Below, piece by piece: positions 31,118-41,612 of a stretch of 64,000 bases of DNA (position 1 is the stretch's first letter; every line of letters begins with the position of its first letter). The translations under genes were made by a program, and so were the position numbers. The notes beneath the pieces are model-generated. The model worked only from the letters and a program-made list of their open reading frames with translations. It made no database searches and was not told the DNA's origin. This DNA comes from Axinella damicornis (lineage: Eukaryota; Porifera; Demospongiae; Axinellida; Axinellidae): NCBI GenBank assembly GCA_963931865.1, contig OZ007512.1, positions 6,876,208 through 6,940,207 of the forward strand, given 5' to 3'.

Positions 31118-31772
31118 TTCCGATAGTCTCGTTCCCAGACCCAAACAACCCCAGCGAAGATCGCTTGCAGTATCTCGCGGGGAAGGAGGGTCTGGTCATT
31201 TGACCGTGGGCAACGCGGATCTACGCCTGGTATGCAGGCGTACTCAATTATTGGTTAATTATCGAATTCTACCGTAAATATTTTTCCGCTGATTTAGAAG
31301 CGCTCTCAAAATGACTTGGATGTAGATGGCAGTCCAGACTAGTAAACGATTGATGCCGATACGGCGTACGGCAAGTAGCTCATGGACTTGTTACCGTTCA
31401 AAGCGGCAAGATAAAATGGTGGCTAGTACTGGCAGCAGGTGCTTGGGGGTAGTCACTGCGCAGAATCCGACGATCACGACAGTCAGGTATGTCATCAGGC
31501 AGTACTGTAAGGCCATAGAGTCACCAGGCAGCGACAACGCTCGAGCGCTTGTGAACAAGCCATGACAGATGAACAAACGCTTAACTACACTCTGGTACAG
31601 TATGGGGCGAAATTTTATACTACGGAAATGACGTCGCGTATAAATGAAATTGTCAACATTCCGTAGATCCGCGTTGCCCGCGGTCAAATGACCAGACCCT
31701 CCTTCCCCGCGAGATACTGCAAGCGATCTTCGCTGGGGTTGTTTGGGTCTGGGAACGAGACTACATTTCCGA
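31115..31772 (-). mobile_element. 640-bp MULE-family element abutting the kinase start codon
   Basis: TIRs of about 100 bp (31124-about 31226, and about 31661-31763) begin TAGTCTCGTTCCCAGACCCA and are almost identical. A perfect 9-bp duplication CATTTCCGA lies at 31115-31123 and 31764-31772. The first three bases of the left copy are the complement of the kinase ATG, so the element lies 6 bp upstream of that start codon. On the minus strand, the kinase orientation, its interior has TATAAAATTT, a TGACGTC (31629-31635) and an ATG opening MALQYCLMTYLTVVIVGFCA..., a likely signal anchor. That reading ends near a donor GAACG/GTAACA. It is a candidate captured promoter plus first exon of unknown origin. 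Confidence 0.9.
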
Positions 31773-32469
31773 GGCGTCCAGCTAAGCTAATATTGGCTAA
31801 GTAGGGAAAATCCCGAACTGCGGTCATAGGAAGTTGGTCCCCGCCCCTATCTTCCTGAGCGCGAGCGAGAGAAAATTGTCAATAGACACTAGTGCTAATC
31901 CCACTAGTGCGGCCCATGAGTCAAATGCAGGCATGGTGCATAAACTGTTAGCTACAGTTGCCTTAAATTAGCTAAATGGGACAGTAGATTAGAGGTGGAC
32001 ATTAGCTAGCTAGCTAGGCATATGAATTTGTCCTGTAGCTACTTACATGATTGTGTAACTGAATGCAGGGTCTATTGATATTGCTAAGGTTATCAGTGGT
32101 GCCCTGAAATTTGGGCATACATGTACTAATAAGCAGTGTAGCTCAACTTCCACCATTCCAAAGGGGAAGCTGACAGATTCTCAGTATACATAACTCAGTC
32201 CCTACAGACTCATGAATATTATGGTTGAGCAAGTGGGTGAGGTCTTCATGCAGATGATGTCAGCACCTATAACAGTGTTGATGTAGTAGTTATAGAAATA
32301 AGAAGGAATCAAGGAATCAAGAGTGTGGATCATTAATAATTGCATGTGCAGTTATTAATGAAGGATGCATGTGCTGTGATAGTGTATTGTTGCTGAAGAG
32401 CCTAAGATTGTGAGTTAGTGCATAGTAGCTAATTCCGCTGGGTTGAGGAGTGTGCCAACTGGGTATATA
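31773..32469. other. Intergenic, nothing recognised
   Basis: No coding or structured element could be supported. By position it includes what may have been the original upstream region of the kinase gene before the element at 31124 inserted. Confidence 0.4.
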
Positions 32470-33106
32470 TTAACCCTTTGACCCCGAGGCGCATGCGCAG
32501 AAATCAATCGCGTGGCTACACAAACGCTAATGAAAAATGGCGATTTTTGTGTTGTATCGATTCATTGGCATTGTATCTTGTAAAATAGCGGAGTTCAGGT
32601 ATTGATAGTTATACTTATTTGGCTTGAAAACAAACCTGCTTCGTTCCTGAAGTAGTCCCGCGACTTGACAGTGAGGCCTGGGAAAGACACAACGGTGGAA
32701 ACGCGGGTTGTCGCTGAGCTCCCGAGAATGACGGCAAAACCACGGCAGAGGTTGGCTGACTGGCCCAGCAACGGTAGGTTACGAGTGTGGGTGAGCTAAC
32801 TGGCTAGTACAAACTCGATACAACAACTTGCTCGTAGGATATAAGCTGTAATAGCCGTCACTAAGTGCACGTCGATCAACAAGTAAACTTCTAACGCGAT
32901 TTGTGGGGAAAGTCCCTATGGAAAGCCACAGCTAATTATGCTTCGCTCGACTTCCTGTGACACGTAAATCACTTATCCGAAGTCCGATCGCGTAGCTATG
33001 GCGATAAATAGCCGGAATCCAGTTTCGGGCGCATACGGGCGCTCTCGGGGTTTTAGCACGTGAAAAATTCGGGCGCATACGGGCGCTATCGGGTTGAAAG
33101 GGTTAA
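32470..33106. mobile_element. 629-bp piggyBac-type MITE
   Basis: Begins TTAA-CCCTTTGACCCCGA and ends TCGGGTTGAAAGGG-TTAA. TTAA duplication with CCCTTT ends indicates a non-autonomous piggyBac-superfamily element. Subterminal GGGCGCATACGGGCGCT units are repeated twice near the right end. No ORF of note inside. Confidence 0.75.
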
Positions 33107-33269
33107 TTATTAGTGATTAGCACAAATTTCCCGGATGAATCCTCTCATGCAATCATGGCATAACTAGTGCCATCTATATAACAATGCACTTAAACCAGTA
33201 GTCTCTTGTATGTGGCCAACTCTGCAGATTACTACAACTAGCGATACAAAAGATTTTACTTCCTGTTTT

Positions 33270-33339
33270 GACACTGTGTAGCCTCGTTCCCAGGCCCGAG
33301 ACGGCCGTCTTGGGCCTGGGAACGAGGCTAGACACTGTG
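33270..33339. mobile_element. 52-bp MULE-type hairpin MITE with perfect 9-bp duplication
   Basis: The element at 33279-33330 (TAGCCTCGTTCCCAGGCCC...GGGCCTGGGAACGAGGCTA) is perfectly palindromic at its ends and flanked by GACACTGTG on both sides. Confidence 0.92.
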
Positions 33340-33639
33340 TGGAGGACTGACCTGTAAATTATTTTTTAATAGCAGCGCTTGTTTTGTATGTAGTGAGATT
33401 TAAGACATTTGTATAGATTCTGAGAGTGTGGACATTTGGAAGTTCAGTTGACTCAGATATTACTCTGGTGCTGCAAGTTTAAAGACAAGTTACCGCTTGG
33501 GTCCTTTACACACTGAATGTGGTCATCTGATTGGATCTGTTGCTATGCTATAATTGCTATTTGTTCTCCCCTAAGGAGTACAACTGGTCATGAACTGGGT
33601 GCTGGAACACATGGGCAGTCCAATCGCCAACGTACAAAC

Positions 33640-34106
33640 TTCCGGGAATTTAATTACAGCGCACGGCCACTTCCTGTCCGAAAATGGCGTTTTCTACATC
33701 GTGCACTGAGTTCAAGCGATGTTATTTCTCTCCTCGAAGATGGCGAAGGGTCGGGCTACACTGTTTCGAGGTAAGTAGGAGTATATGGTTGTAGTAATAG
33801 CTACCTAATCTTGGTCGAAGACGGCGGGCATAAAGGGAATTAGCGATTTAGTGTGCTCATGTTGACCTTTTTGTAAGGTCAAAAGTGGTGTTTAAGGGTA
33901 TATCTTCTTCCTGGGGGCTGGAACACGGCTGTTAAGGCTAATAGCAGTTAGCTATGGGTATACTGAACTGCCAGAGCATTATCACCAGATTCATGCTCTA
34001 TGACCTCTAGCTCTTCACCATCTCTCATCCAGTCTTAATATCAGCGTCTTCTGCTGGTCCGGTGCTCCTGCTGTACTATATTGTCTACGTCACTCTCACA
34101 TGGAAG
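33640..34106 (+). CDS. Candidate promoter, first and second exon of an unknown gene
   Basis: ETS-like motifs (CTTCCGGG at 33639, CACTTCCTG at 33668) precede ATG 33740 (GAAGATGGCG context). The exon MAKGRATLFR ends at a consensus donor (GAG/GTAAGT, 33771). A second exon, 34045-34106 (acceptor ATATCAG, donor AAG/GTGAGC), continues in phase: ASSAGPVLLLYYIVYVTLTW, a hydrophobic signal-anchor-like stretch. The product is not recognised and no further exon is convincing. Downstream a block with CACTCTCACATGGAA...GTGCTCAGTGTCTGTTTA is tandemly duplicated (34090-34235). Confidence 0.3.
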
Positions 34107-34796
34107 GTGAGCCCCAACGGTACAGATAATGCTGTGGCATCCAGGTGCTCAGTGTCTGTTTATAGCCATCTGTCACTCTCACATGGAACGGTACGAATAA
34201 TGCTGTGGCATCCAGGTGCTCAGTGTCTGTTTATTAATGGCTGCACATCTTGTCTTGCACCTGCAACCATTTAGCCACATGTAGCCACTTAGAACCAATT
34301 GTGCCTATCAGGCTATGCTTTCTACATGTATGTTCACTGGTACCTCCCATACCACTGACAATCAGCCTTTTTCTCAATCCATCCATATATACTGTGGATT
34401 CATGTGACAACAAACCCTCTCTATGGTGTCAAAACACAGCGGTTGGTAATGATCAGTATACACAACCCGATTGGGAATGATATGCCCTATAGTATCCCTG
34501 GCTCTGCTATAACCATGATTGAGCATCTCCTAGAGCCTGTGTGCTACGGTTTTACTGTACACTGGATGGTCGCGCAACTCTTAATATGGCTTTGGTATGG
34601 GTTCGATAACATTTCTCCCAATAAGCTGTTTTGCACATAGTGTCCTAATGCATTCAGTGTTGGTCAGTGTGTACCCTTCCCTCTGTTATTCTTCCACTGC
34701 TATAGGATGAGTGTACCTTGGATTACTCTTCTTGCAGAGCAGTGAGCAGGAGCTACACTGGCCAGGTTGAACTTTGGACGCTGTTAGCTGAACCAG
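34107..34796. other. Mostly unexplained, tandem duplication at start
   Basis: Besides the duplicated block just noted, the open frame near 34476-34640 has hydrophobic character (VHWMVAQLLIWLWYGFDN) but no flanking splice pattern I could trust. Confidence 0.3.
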
Positions 34797-35437
34797 TACC
34801 GTATAGCGGGTTATTTTCGTGGGTGGAAATTTTCGTGAAATGCTGGATACGGTCGTCAGAATTAATTTTTGTGGTTCTAATTTTTGTGGCACCCCGCGTA
34901 CGCTTGTGCGTTCGCGCTAGCTAGCGCTATCGGCACGGATGACGTAATAATACACGTGGTTTGATGGCCGAAGTACAGTTTCAACGACATTGCGCTTCTC
35001 TGTACAGCGTGAGTGCGACGCTACTTCGTCAGTAAAAGACATGTGGGAGGCCAGTGTTGGAGAAGAACTAACATGCTTAGAATCTAACGCGAGAATAGCA
35101 ACCGTATTGATCGATTTGCTGTGGCGCGGCGAGAGCTCGTTTTTTGTCGCCGAGGTCCAGTCATCTATGGATCACAACGCGAGCAGCTGGCGAGGGACAG
35201 CTGGTGATAGAGGATCCTGTCAATCGAGGACACTGTCAACGGGATGCAGTCACGCAGGTACAGCTACGAAGAGCCATACGATGGTGTACATGTACTTGAA
35301 CGACGGCCCCTAGCTGGGTGTTGCACAGCGCGAGACTGTGGGTTGAAAATTTCGTGAGTGGAAAATTTCGTGACTTGTCGATGAGTCACGAAAATAACGA
35401 AAATTGGCACCCCACGAAAATAACCCGCTATATGGTA
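34797..35437. mobile_element. TA-flanked inverted-repeat element (CCGTATAGCGGGTTATTTTC)
   Basis: The left end CCGTATAGCGGGTTATTTTC (34799) and the right end, reading the same with one change in reverse complement (to 35435), are flanked by TA dinucleotides. This is as for Tc1/mariner-like MITEs. The interior contains further GTGAAAATT(T)TCGTG motifs. An open frame from ATG 35041 (MWEASVGEELTCLESNARIA) is possibly a captured exon. Confidence 0.65.
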
Positions 35438-36102
35438 TCTGCCGGTGACTCTGTTTGCTATCACTTTATACTTTCATCTCAAAGTGTGAAGTGCTCTGTA
35501 CCATCTGCTGACTCAGGAACAGACTTCAGAGCCTCTATGTAGAGTTCTCTGTCATATGTTAATGCCGGTGACTATACATTTTCTCATTCCCGCATGCATT
35601 ATTTTATGTGGACTGTTTATACCATTTGCATTGCTGGAACACAGAAACTGATGTAAACCCTAACTATAGCATTCATACTTCTTGAACAAAATGCCTGCAA
35701 TAGCTGTCCAGGAGTTGGTTACTGCAAACGGCACCAATTTTTGTGAAGATGGTGCTCATTTTCACCCAATTCCAGTTGTCAGGTCATATCTCTCATTCTG
35801 AGTAAGCCTCAAACATTGGTGTGTAGAGCTGCTGTAGCTGAGGTTGCATACCAAAAAGTATTATAATCACTACACTACATCCGCCTTTCTTGTGTGATCA
35901 CTTCATTACTTCAGATTTAGTCATACCGTATATTTCCGGAAATGTTCCGCGTTATGCATACGTGCCGTTGTAAATAAATTTGTACAGGCGTGAATGGATT
36001 TCCGGTACGTTGACGATTGGGACAGACTGAATATCTTTAGATTATACACGTAGCAAGACAGTTAACTACAATCAATAAGGATCACCAGTAACATTAAGGT
36101 TA
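35438..36102. other. Intergenic, nothing recognised
   Basis: No feature supported on either strand. Confidence 0.4.
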
Positions 36103-37857
36103 CATTAAGGTTACGGGATACTCGTGCGCGCGCCGTGTTAAATGTATAGGGAAATGCATATGGTAGGGCGGGGTAACTCGGGCCACTTCAACTTCAGGTC
36201 AACGGTTACTAAAAACGGACAGACTTTAGGCAAACTTCTGACCATGTATATCCACGGACTCAACCTGCCTACAACTCACTGGAAGCAAGAATCCAATGGA
36301 TGCTTCTTTCCTGTTGCAACGTTTGAAGTGGCCCGAATTACCCCGTGGCCCGAATTACCCTACCTTACTTAAGATCGCTAACCAAAAATCTCGATTCTCG
36401 AGTACGAAGAGCGTGAGCAACTTGATTCTGGCATGCGCTGTCACAAGATGCAGGGCATGACGGAAGCTTTTACGGATACGCTGCAAAAACGAGCAGTTCA
36501 GTGTTCACCAAAAAGCCGTATTTACCGCTTTTCTCGAGCGAGACAGCAGATAAGTTTGCCAAGGATTATGCGCATATATCAAAAAAGCTTCCGTCATGCC
36601 CTGCACCTTGTGACAGCGCACCTCCACCGCCAGAATCAAGTTCCTCACGCTCTTCGTACTTGAGATTTTTGGTTAGCGAGCTTAAGTATGCATTTCCCTA
36701 TAATCGTAGACTCGGTAGAGTCTATATGTAGGGATACGACGTACACGCAATACATGCCAATACAAAAAAATCTCCCCAAATCACAGAAACGGTACACTTA
36801 TTACGGTTTATAACCACATACCGTTCATCTTTGAGTGTTTTCATGACCAACAAGACTCCTCGCATCGCGAAAAACCGTCGCGAAAGGACCACACACGGTA
36901 CTCGCAAAACGGGCAAATTGTTTTTCTTTCTTCTTCTTCTTTCTTCTTCAGACGGGCTAGCTCAACGTCACCTTAATCTCTCATGATGGTTATCGCACGA
37001 AACAACAGCATTTTATACCGAGCAGTGCACCTGCCCATCGCTTTTTCGCAACTTCTAAGTCTTCACCAGGCGGCTGCAGCTGCCCACTCAATTCTTTAGT
37101 CACGCCATTTTCTCGTTTGTACGCATGCGCGATCACTTAGCAACGATACGTAATTATTACTCGAGATCGCTGAATTAGAAGTGCCTTAACTTCCTGCTGT
37201 CAATCGAGTCGAAAGAGGTACTTCATAAAACTAATCTCTGTGCGTATAATACCTACTGTGTTCTGTGAGAGGGATGAATGCCTATCTAAAGACTCAATAA
37301 TGTCGCTACCACTTGCTACTATCTAATAATTATGGTCTTCAGACGGGGAGCGCTGGTTTAGTATCCATCCAGAAAAGGGTTGACTTGAGATGCTTGGGTC
37401 TGATTCTTCAGCCAACGCTGGCAGTGTAATACTTATACCACTGAGCAAGGGCCTGTGAGGACACTGACTTCTGCTCTGTGATGGCAAATTTCAGCTCAAA
37501 CATGCACCTGCTGCCAAAAAAATTTACATAAACAAGTAATAAAAAACATTTGAAAATGTAACAGGATGTAGGGATACCAGAACGACAAAAAGTAAGGAAA
37601 CAAGGTAGGGATGATTGCACAAAACAGTGAAGTATACAATCCCCCTACATATCTTTTTTCATTATACACGTATATGGAAAAAGATCTCTGTAGGGGGGTT
37701 GTATACTTCACTGTTTTGTGCGATCATCCCTACCTTGTTTCCTTACTTTTTGCCGTTCTGGTATCCCTACATCCTGTTACATTTTCAAATGTTTTTTATT
37801 ACTTGTATAATATACATTTCGGACGGCACGCGCACGAGTATCCTGTAACCTTAATGT
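36103..37857. mobile_element. Composite inverted-repeat element (CATTAAGGTTACGGGATACT ends)
   Basis: The outer ends CATTAAGGTTACGGGATACT (36103) and its inverted match AGTATCCTGTAACCTTAATG (to 37857) enclose: a block homologous to 46.7-47.1 kb, with GCTCGCTAACCAAAAATCTC in both orientations; a CG-rich block with CGCATGCGCGATCACTTAGC, homologous and inverted relative to 49.2-50.3 kb; and a long hairpin at 37532-37806. No transposase is recognisable. A minus-strand phrase FELKFAITEQKSVSSQALAQ (about 37410-37500) recurs in part near 49160. Confidence 0.55.
37532..37806. repeat. Hairpin repeat, copy 1
   Basis: Arms of about 130 bp (ACAAGTAATAAAAAACATTT... and its complement) meet around TATACACGTATA. 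A second copy in inverse orientation is at 48853-49126. Confidence 0.9.
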
Positions 37858-39983
37858 GAGAATAAGAGTCACATTGAACAGTACCATGTAGTTACACCAC
37901 AGAATGGGTTGGGATTCAGTGCAGGTTATCATATATATAGGACACCTGATAAGCGGAGGAATCCACTGAGGTCTAATTATACATAATGCAGACTGAATGC
38001 ATGTTGCAACAGCTTGGAGGAATCCACAGTTAGTATTTATTGTGCTTAGCTGTCAGCAGGAATTTGCTTTGACAATTCCTTGGTTGTAACTCTCCACCTG
38101 TTTCTTGGTGATCTGTTTTACAGAAAGATGAAACATAGCCTGCAATCACATTTGCTTCAAATTACTCAGTCAACAAAGTCCTTAGCTACTGGTGCATGGG
38201 CAAATCTGCAACCATTGTTCACTTGTCATTATAGCGACTATTACATAATCATGATTGTGTATCAGTTACATATGGAATGTCTTGTGATTCATGAGTGACG
38301 TGATAATAATTTTGAGTGTGTGACGTGATAATAATTGAGTGCATGATGAGTGTTCACTACTTGGGTAAGACTCAATGTTGGTACTAAATCACTGCAAACT
38401 GTCAGTGGAACAATCTTCCAGCCACCCTCAAGAATTATTCCAACGTTATAAGACATTCTTCATGGTACACTATGTTGTGCGTAACAGTTCCTTGCTTCGC
38501 TCCTTGATTGCAAGTTTCATACATGTACTCCAATGCAAGTACCAATGAGATGCACAGTCATGTCACTCTCTTGCCCAAGAATGAGAACTGCACGTATACC
38601 TCAATGAACAGATATTGGTATTGGGAATGCTGCCAGGCAAGGCCAAGTTATACCTTAGCGTACCTCAGGTTTACTAGCTACCGTGGTATGCCACCTTTCT
38701 CTCCAGCGTGCATATGGGCTGTGCAGTGAGACAAATTTAAAGGTGACAAAGTCATTCAGGGTCCTCACAGAGGAAACAAGGTACTCATCCCTACAATAAA
38801 ACTGGCCCCAATCGATAGTAACCTGCGTTGGAGCGAAATCAATTCCCTATTTGCTAGGGACAAACTTTTGAGACTTTTGACTGCTGCCTTGTCTTGCTCC
38901 ATTTATTCTCACTCTGCTGTCTCTCTCTGCTTTGCACTTCTCTGTGCCTGTGGGCTGGCATATGCATTTTGAGTGAAAGTAACTCCCATTGTTTGCACTT
39001 CTCTGTGCCGCTACAGCCTCTTGCGTCTGAGCTGCCTTTTCTCTCTTTCTTGTTGCTCTGTTTTCCCTCCCCTCTGCCCCTCTCGCTCTCTGCCTATAGC
39101 CACTTCAGTTGCGTTCACTCCGTGCCTTTTTTGTCCGACTCTGTTTGTCATATTCGGTGTCATTGCTGACATACTGAACATGAACCACATGGCATGGTAA
39201 ACTGTGAACAGGGAAGGAGTAATAATTTAGTGTATTATTATAATAGATTGCGTACAATTATTGTTAGTGAACTTCTGCTGGTATTGAGTTGAGTAAATCT
39301 TCACTTTCTCAATTTAACGTGACAAGTCACCATAACTTCCTTGTCGGATCCCGTGCAGACTAGTTCTGTGGAGGTGGTAATACATTGAAATTACGGTGAT
39401 CGTATATGGTCCGGTACTGGGAACGTAAGCACACAAACTGGTAGGCCTAGCTGCTCATTTATTATTATACTTGATTAGGGGATAGACTACTTGATTAGAT
39501 TCTTGATGTAACGAATCGTCGCAAAGCTGATCCTCTAACACAAAACAACAAGAGCAGCAGCCCATGCAAGTTATCCTTGTGCTGTTAAGAGAATGTCAGT
39601 CTGGTATACAATAAGGCAGTGAATGCAACTTTTACCGACGATTGTAGGAACCATAATTTTATCTGATAGTAAACTCAGATGAACTCTTCCAAAGGGTAGT
39701 TGGAAAAAAAAAGGATTACTCAGCATTCATGTGCACTGCATTGGTTAATAGAACCAATAGTAGCTACCAGATTATTTCACAAGTGTCTGAAACAATCACA
39801 AACAAAATTTTTCAAGGTACAACAAACGAAAGGGGTTCAGTGGACATTATAAAACCTCACAGGGTTGTGAATGACAATATTATGGTGAGGTTCCTCTACA
39901 TGGAAAACATGGTGGAAGACAGTATTTGACAACTGGAATTACAGGGATAATAATTACAAAGACATGATCGTTATGTAGTTTAG
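37858..39983. other. Non-coding stretch downstream of the TPR-like exon
   Basis: No gene could be supported. ORFs such as the one at about 38894-39169 are Leu/Ser/Phe-rich products of pyrimidine-rich DNA. GTGACGTGATAATAATT is duplicated at about 38297 and 38321. Confidence 0.4.
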
Positions 39984-41612
39984 TTAGAACTTGTCAGAAA
40001 ATTCTGCAATTATTTCATCAAGCACTTCATCACTATCACTTTTTGTTGTTAGTCTTTCTATCAACTTACATCGCAGATCAACATACTGTATTCTTGCATA
40101 TAAATTATTTTGTTCATATAGTTTTCTGGCTTTTTCAAGACAATCCTTGGCCTCAGCATATTGCCTTTTCCATATATGCAAGTCGCAACAAGTACGATAG
40201 TGTTGTGCTGCATAAAAATTAACACGATCCGGCATTTCATCCAGTGACACCCTTCGAAGGCATTCCTCTGCCTTCTTGAGATCATCAGGACTGGGCCAAA
40301 ACTCTTTAGGTGGGAGGTTATCTGTTATCAGGGCTGATCTCAAATGAAATGAAGCTTTTACTGAATGAAAACTGCAAATGACAGGTTTTTCATATTCTTC
40401 CATGTACTTTGCGTGTTGGAGGAGTAGGTCATATTCTTTCTCAATTGTATTATATTCTTCAGAAGAAAATGATCTAGGTGTACTAAATAGTCGACGGCGT
40501 TTTACCAGTACTTCTGTATGAAGTGTAAAAGCTGTTTCATTTGAAGGTGCAGCGTTAGACAACCTATCTTTGGCTTGTAACAGGTAGCACAGTGCTCGAT
40601 CATCATTACATTGGCCATACTGCATGAATGCCAAGTGCCTTAGAACTCTTCCTTGTAACAGTAAGCCATTTTCACACTCCAGTTGTGTCGCTTTCTCCCA
40701 GGCAAGTTTGAGCACTTCTTCAGCAGGTTCATAACGTTTATGAACATGCTCAGATAAAGCTTTCCAGCATAGTGCAAAGACTTTGATGTCAGGACTGACA
40801 CTTCTCTCTAGAATTATGTTGGAAAGATCCAGAATTTGCTGATGTTTGGGGGATAGATACAATTTTGTGAATAGCCTTTCCAGCTTGTGGTATCGTGCTG
40901 TTGCTAGTGGGCCACTGTACTTCAGGAGAGAAGGAGCTTTCATCATTACTTCTCCATGTCGATCTCTTACCTTCACGTCTCCTTGCTGGTCTTGGTCAAT
41001 GATTTTCACAATGCACATGCGGTCTTCTGAGTGATGCATATACTCCACCCCTGCTGAGTCGGTTATGGAGTGATTGTCACAAACCATACCAGGTTGATGA
41101 AAACAGATGGTAAGTGGCAGTTTGCCTTGTGTGCATGTTTTTCTTTCAATGCGGAAAGGACGAGAACCATGTGCATTGGAAGACGGGACTTCCACACTAA
41201 TATAGGAGAATAATGTCTTGGAACTGACTTCTGGAGGCTTCTCACCATGCAACAGCAGTTTACAGTCGAGGGTTTGTTGTGTTCCAGCATCCACAATAGT
41301 CACAATACCTGTAGGATCGATCGATTCTTGCCCGTTCTCTTGACATAGTCTGGAATGTTGCAGACTTCCAAGCTTCTCATATTTTTTGTCTGTATTTGTA
41401 TCAGGCATTGACCTCTGTGTCAACCTGCACTTTTTGATGAATACTACTAGAGTAAGTGTACCAACTCCGGCAGCGATGCTGTATGGTGCCAGGCCGAGCT
41501 CCAGCTTCAACACATCCACAACTGACAGCAGCAGCAGTGCAACACCAACTGAGCAACTTATGATCACCGAGTAAGTTCCTAAGAGAAATAGTACAACGCT
41601 TGTTGACAACAT
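39984..41612 (-). CDS. Membrane-anchored TPR-like protein ORF
   Basis: Intact 542-codon ORF from ATG 41612 to the stop at 39984. N-terminal residues 1-60 are strongly hydrophobic and would cross the membrane two or three times; KKCRLTQR follows as a positive stop-transfer. Residues about 230-530 are predicted helical, with alternating small and aromatic residues as in TPR/SEL1-like solenoids. No catalytic motif is visible. It could stand alone or be the second exon of the death-domain model. Confidence 0.75.
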   Translation of the reverse strand: MLSTSVVLFLLGTYSVIISCSVGVALLLLSVVDVLKLELGLAPYSIAAGVGTLTLVVFIKKCRLTQRSMPDTNTDKKYEKLGSLQHSRLCQENGQESIDPTGIVTIVDAGTQQTLDCKLLLHGEKPPEVSSKTLFSYISVEVPSSNAHGSRPFRIERKTCTQGKLPLTICFHQPGMVCDNHSITDSAGVEYMHHSEDRMCIVKIIDQDQQGDVKVRDRHGEVMMKAPSLLKYSGPLATARYHKLERLFTKLYLSPKHQQILDLSNIILERSVSPDIKVFALCWKALSEHVHKRYEPAEEVLKLAWEKATQLECENGLLLQGRVLRHLAFMQYGQCNDDRALCYLLQAKDRLSNAAPSNETAFTLHTEVLVKRRRLFSTPRSFSSEEYNTIEKEYDLLLQHAKYMEEYEKPVICSFHSVKASFHLRSALITDNLPPKEFWPSPDDLKKAEECLRRVSLDEMPDRVNFYAAQHYRTCCDLHIWKRQYAEAKDCLEKARKLYEQNNLYARIQYVDLRCKLIERLTTKSDSDEVLDEIIAEFSDKF

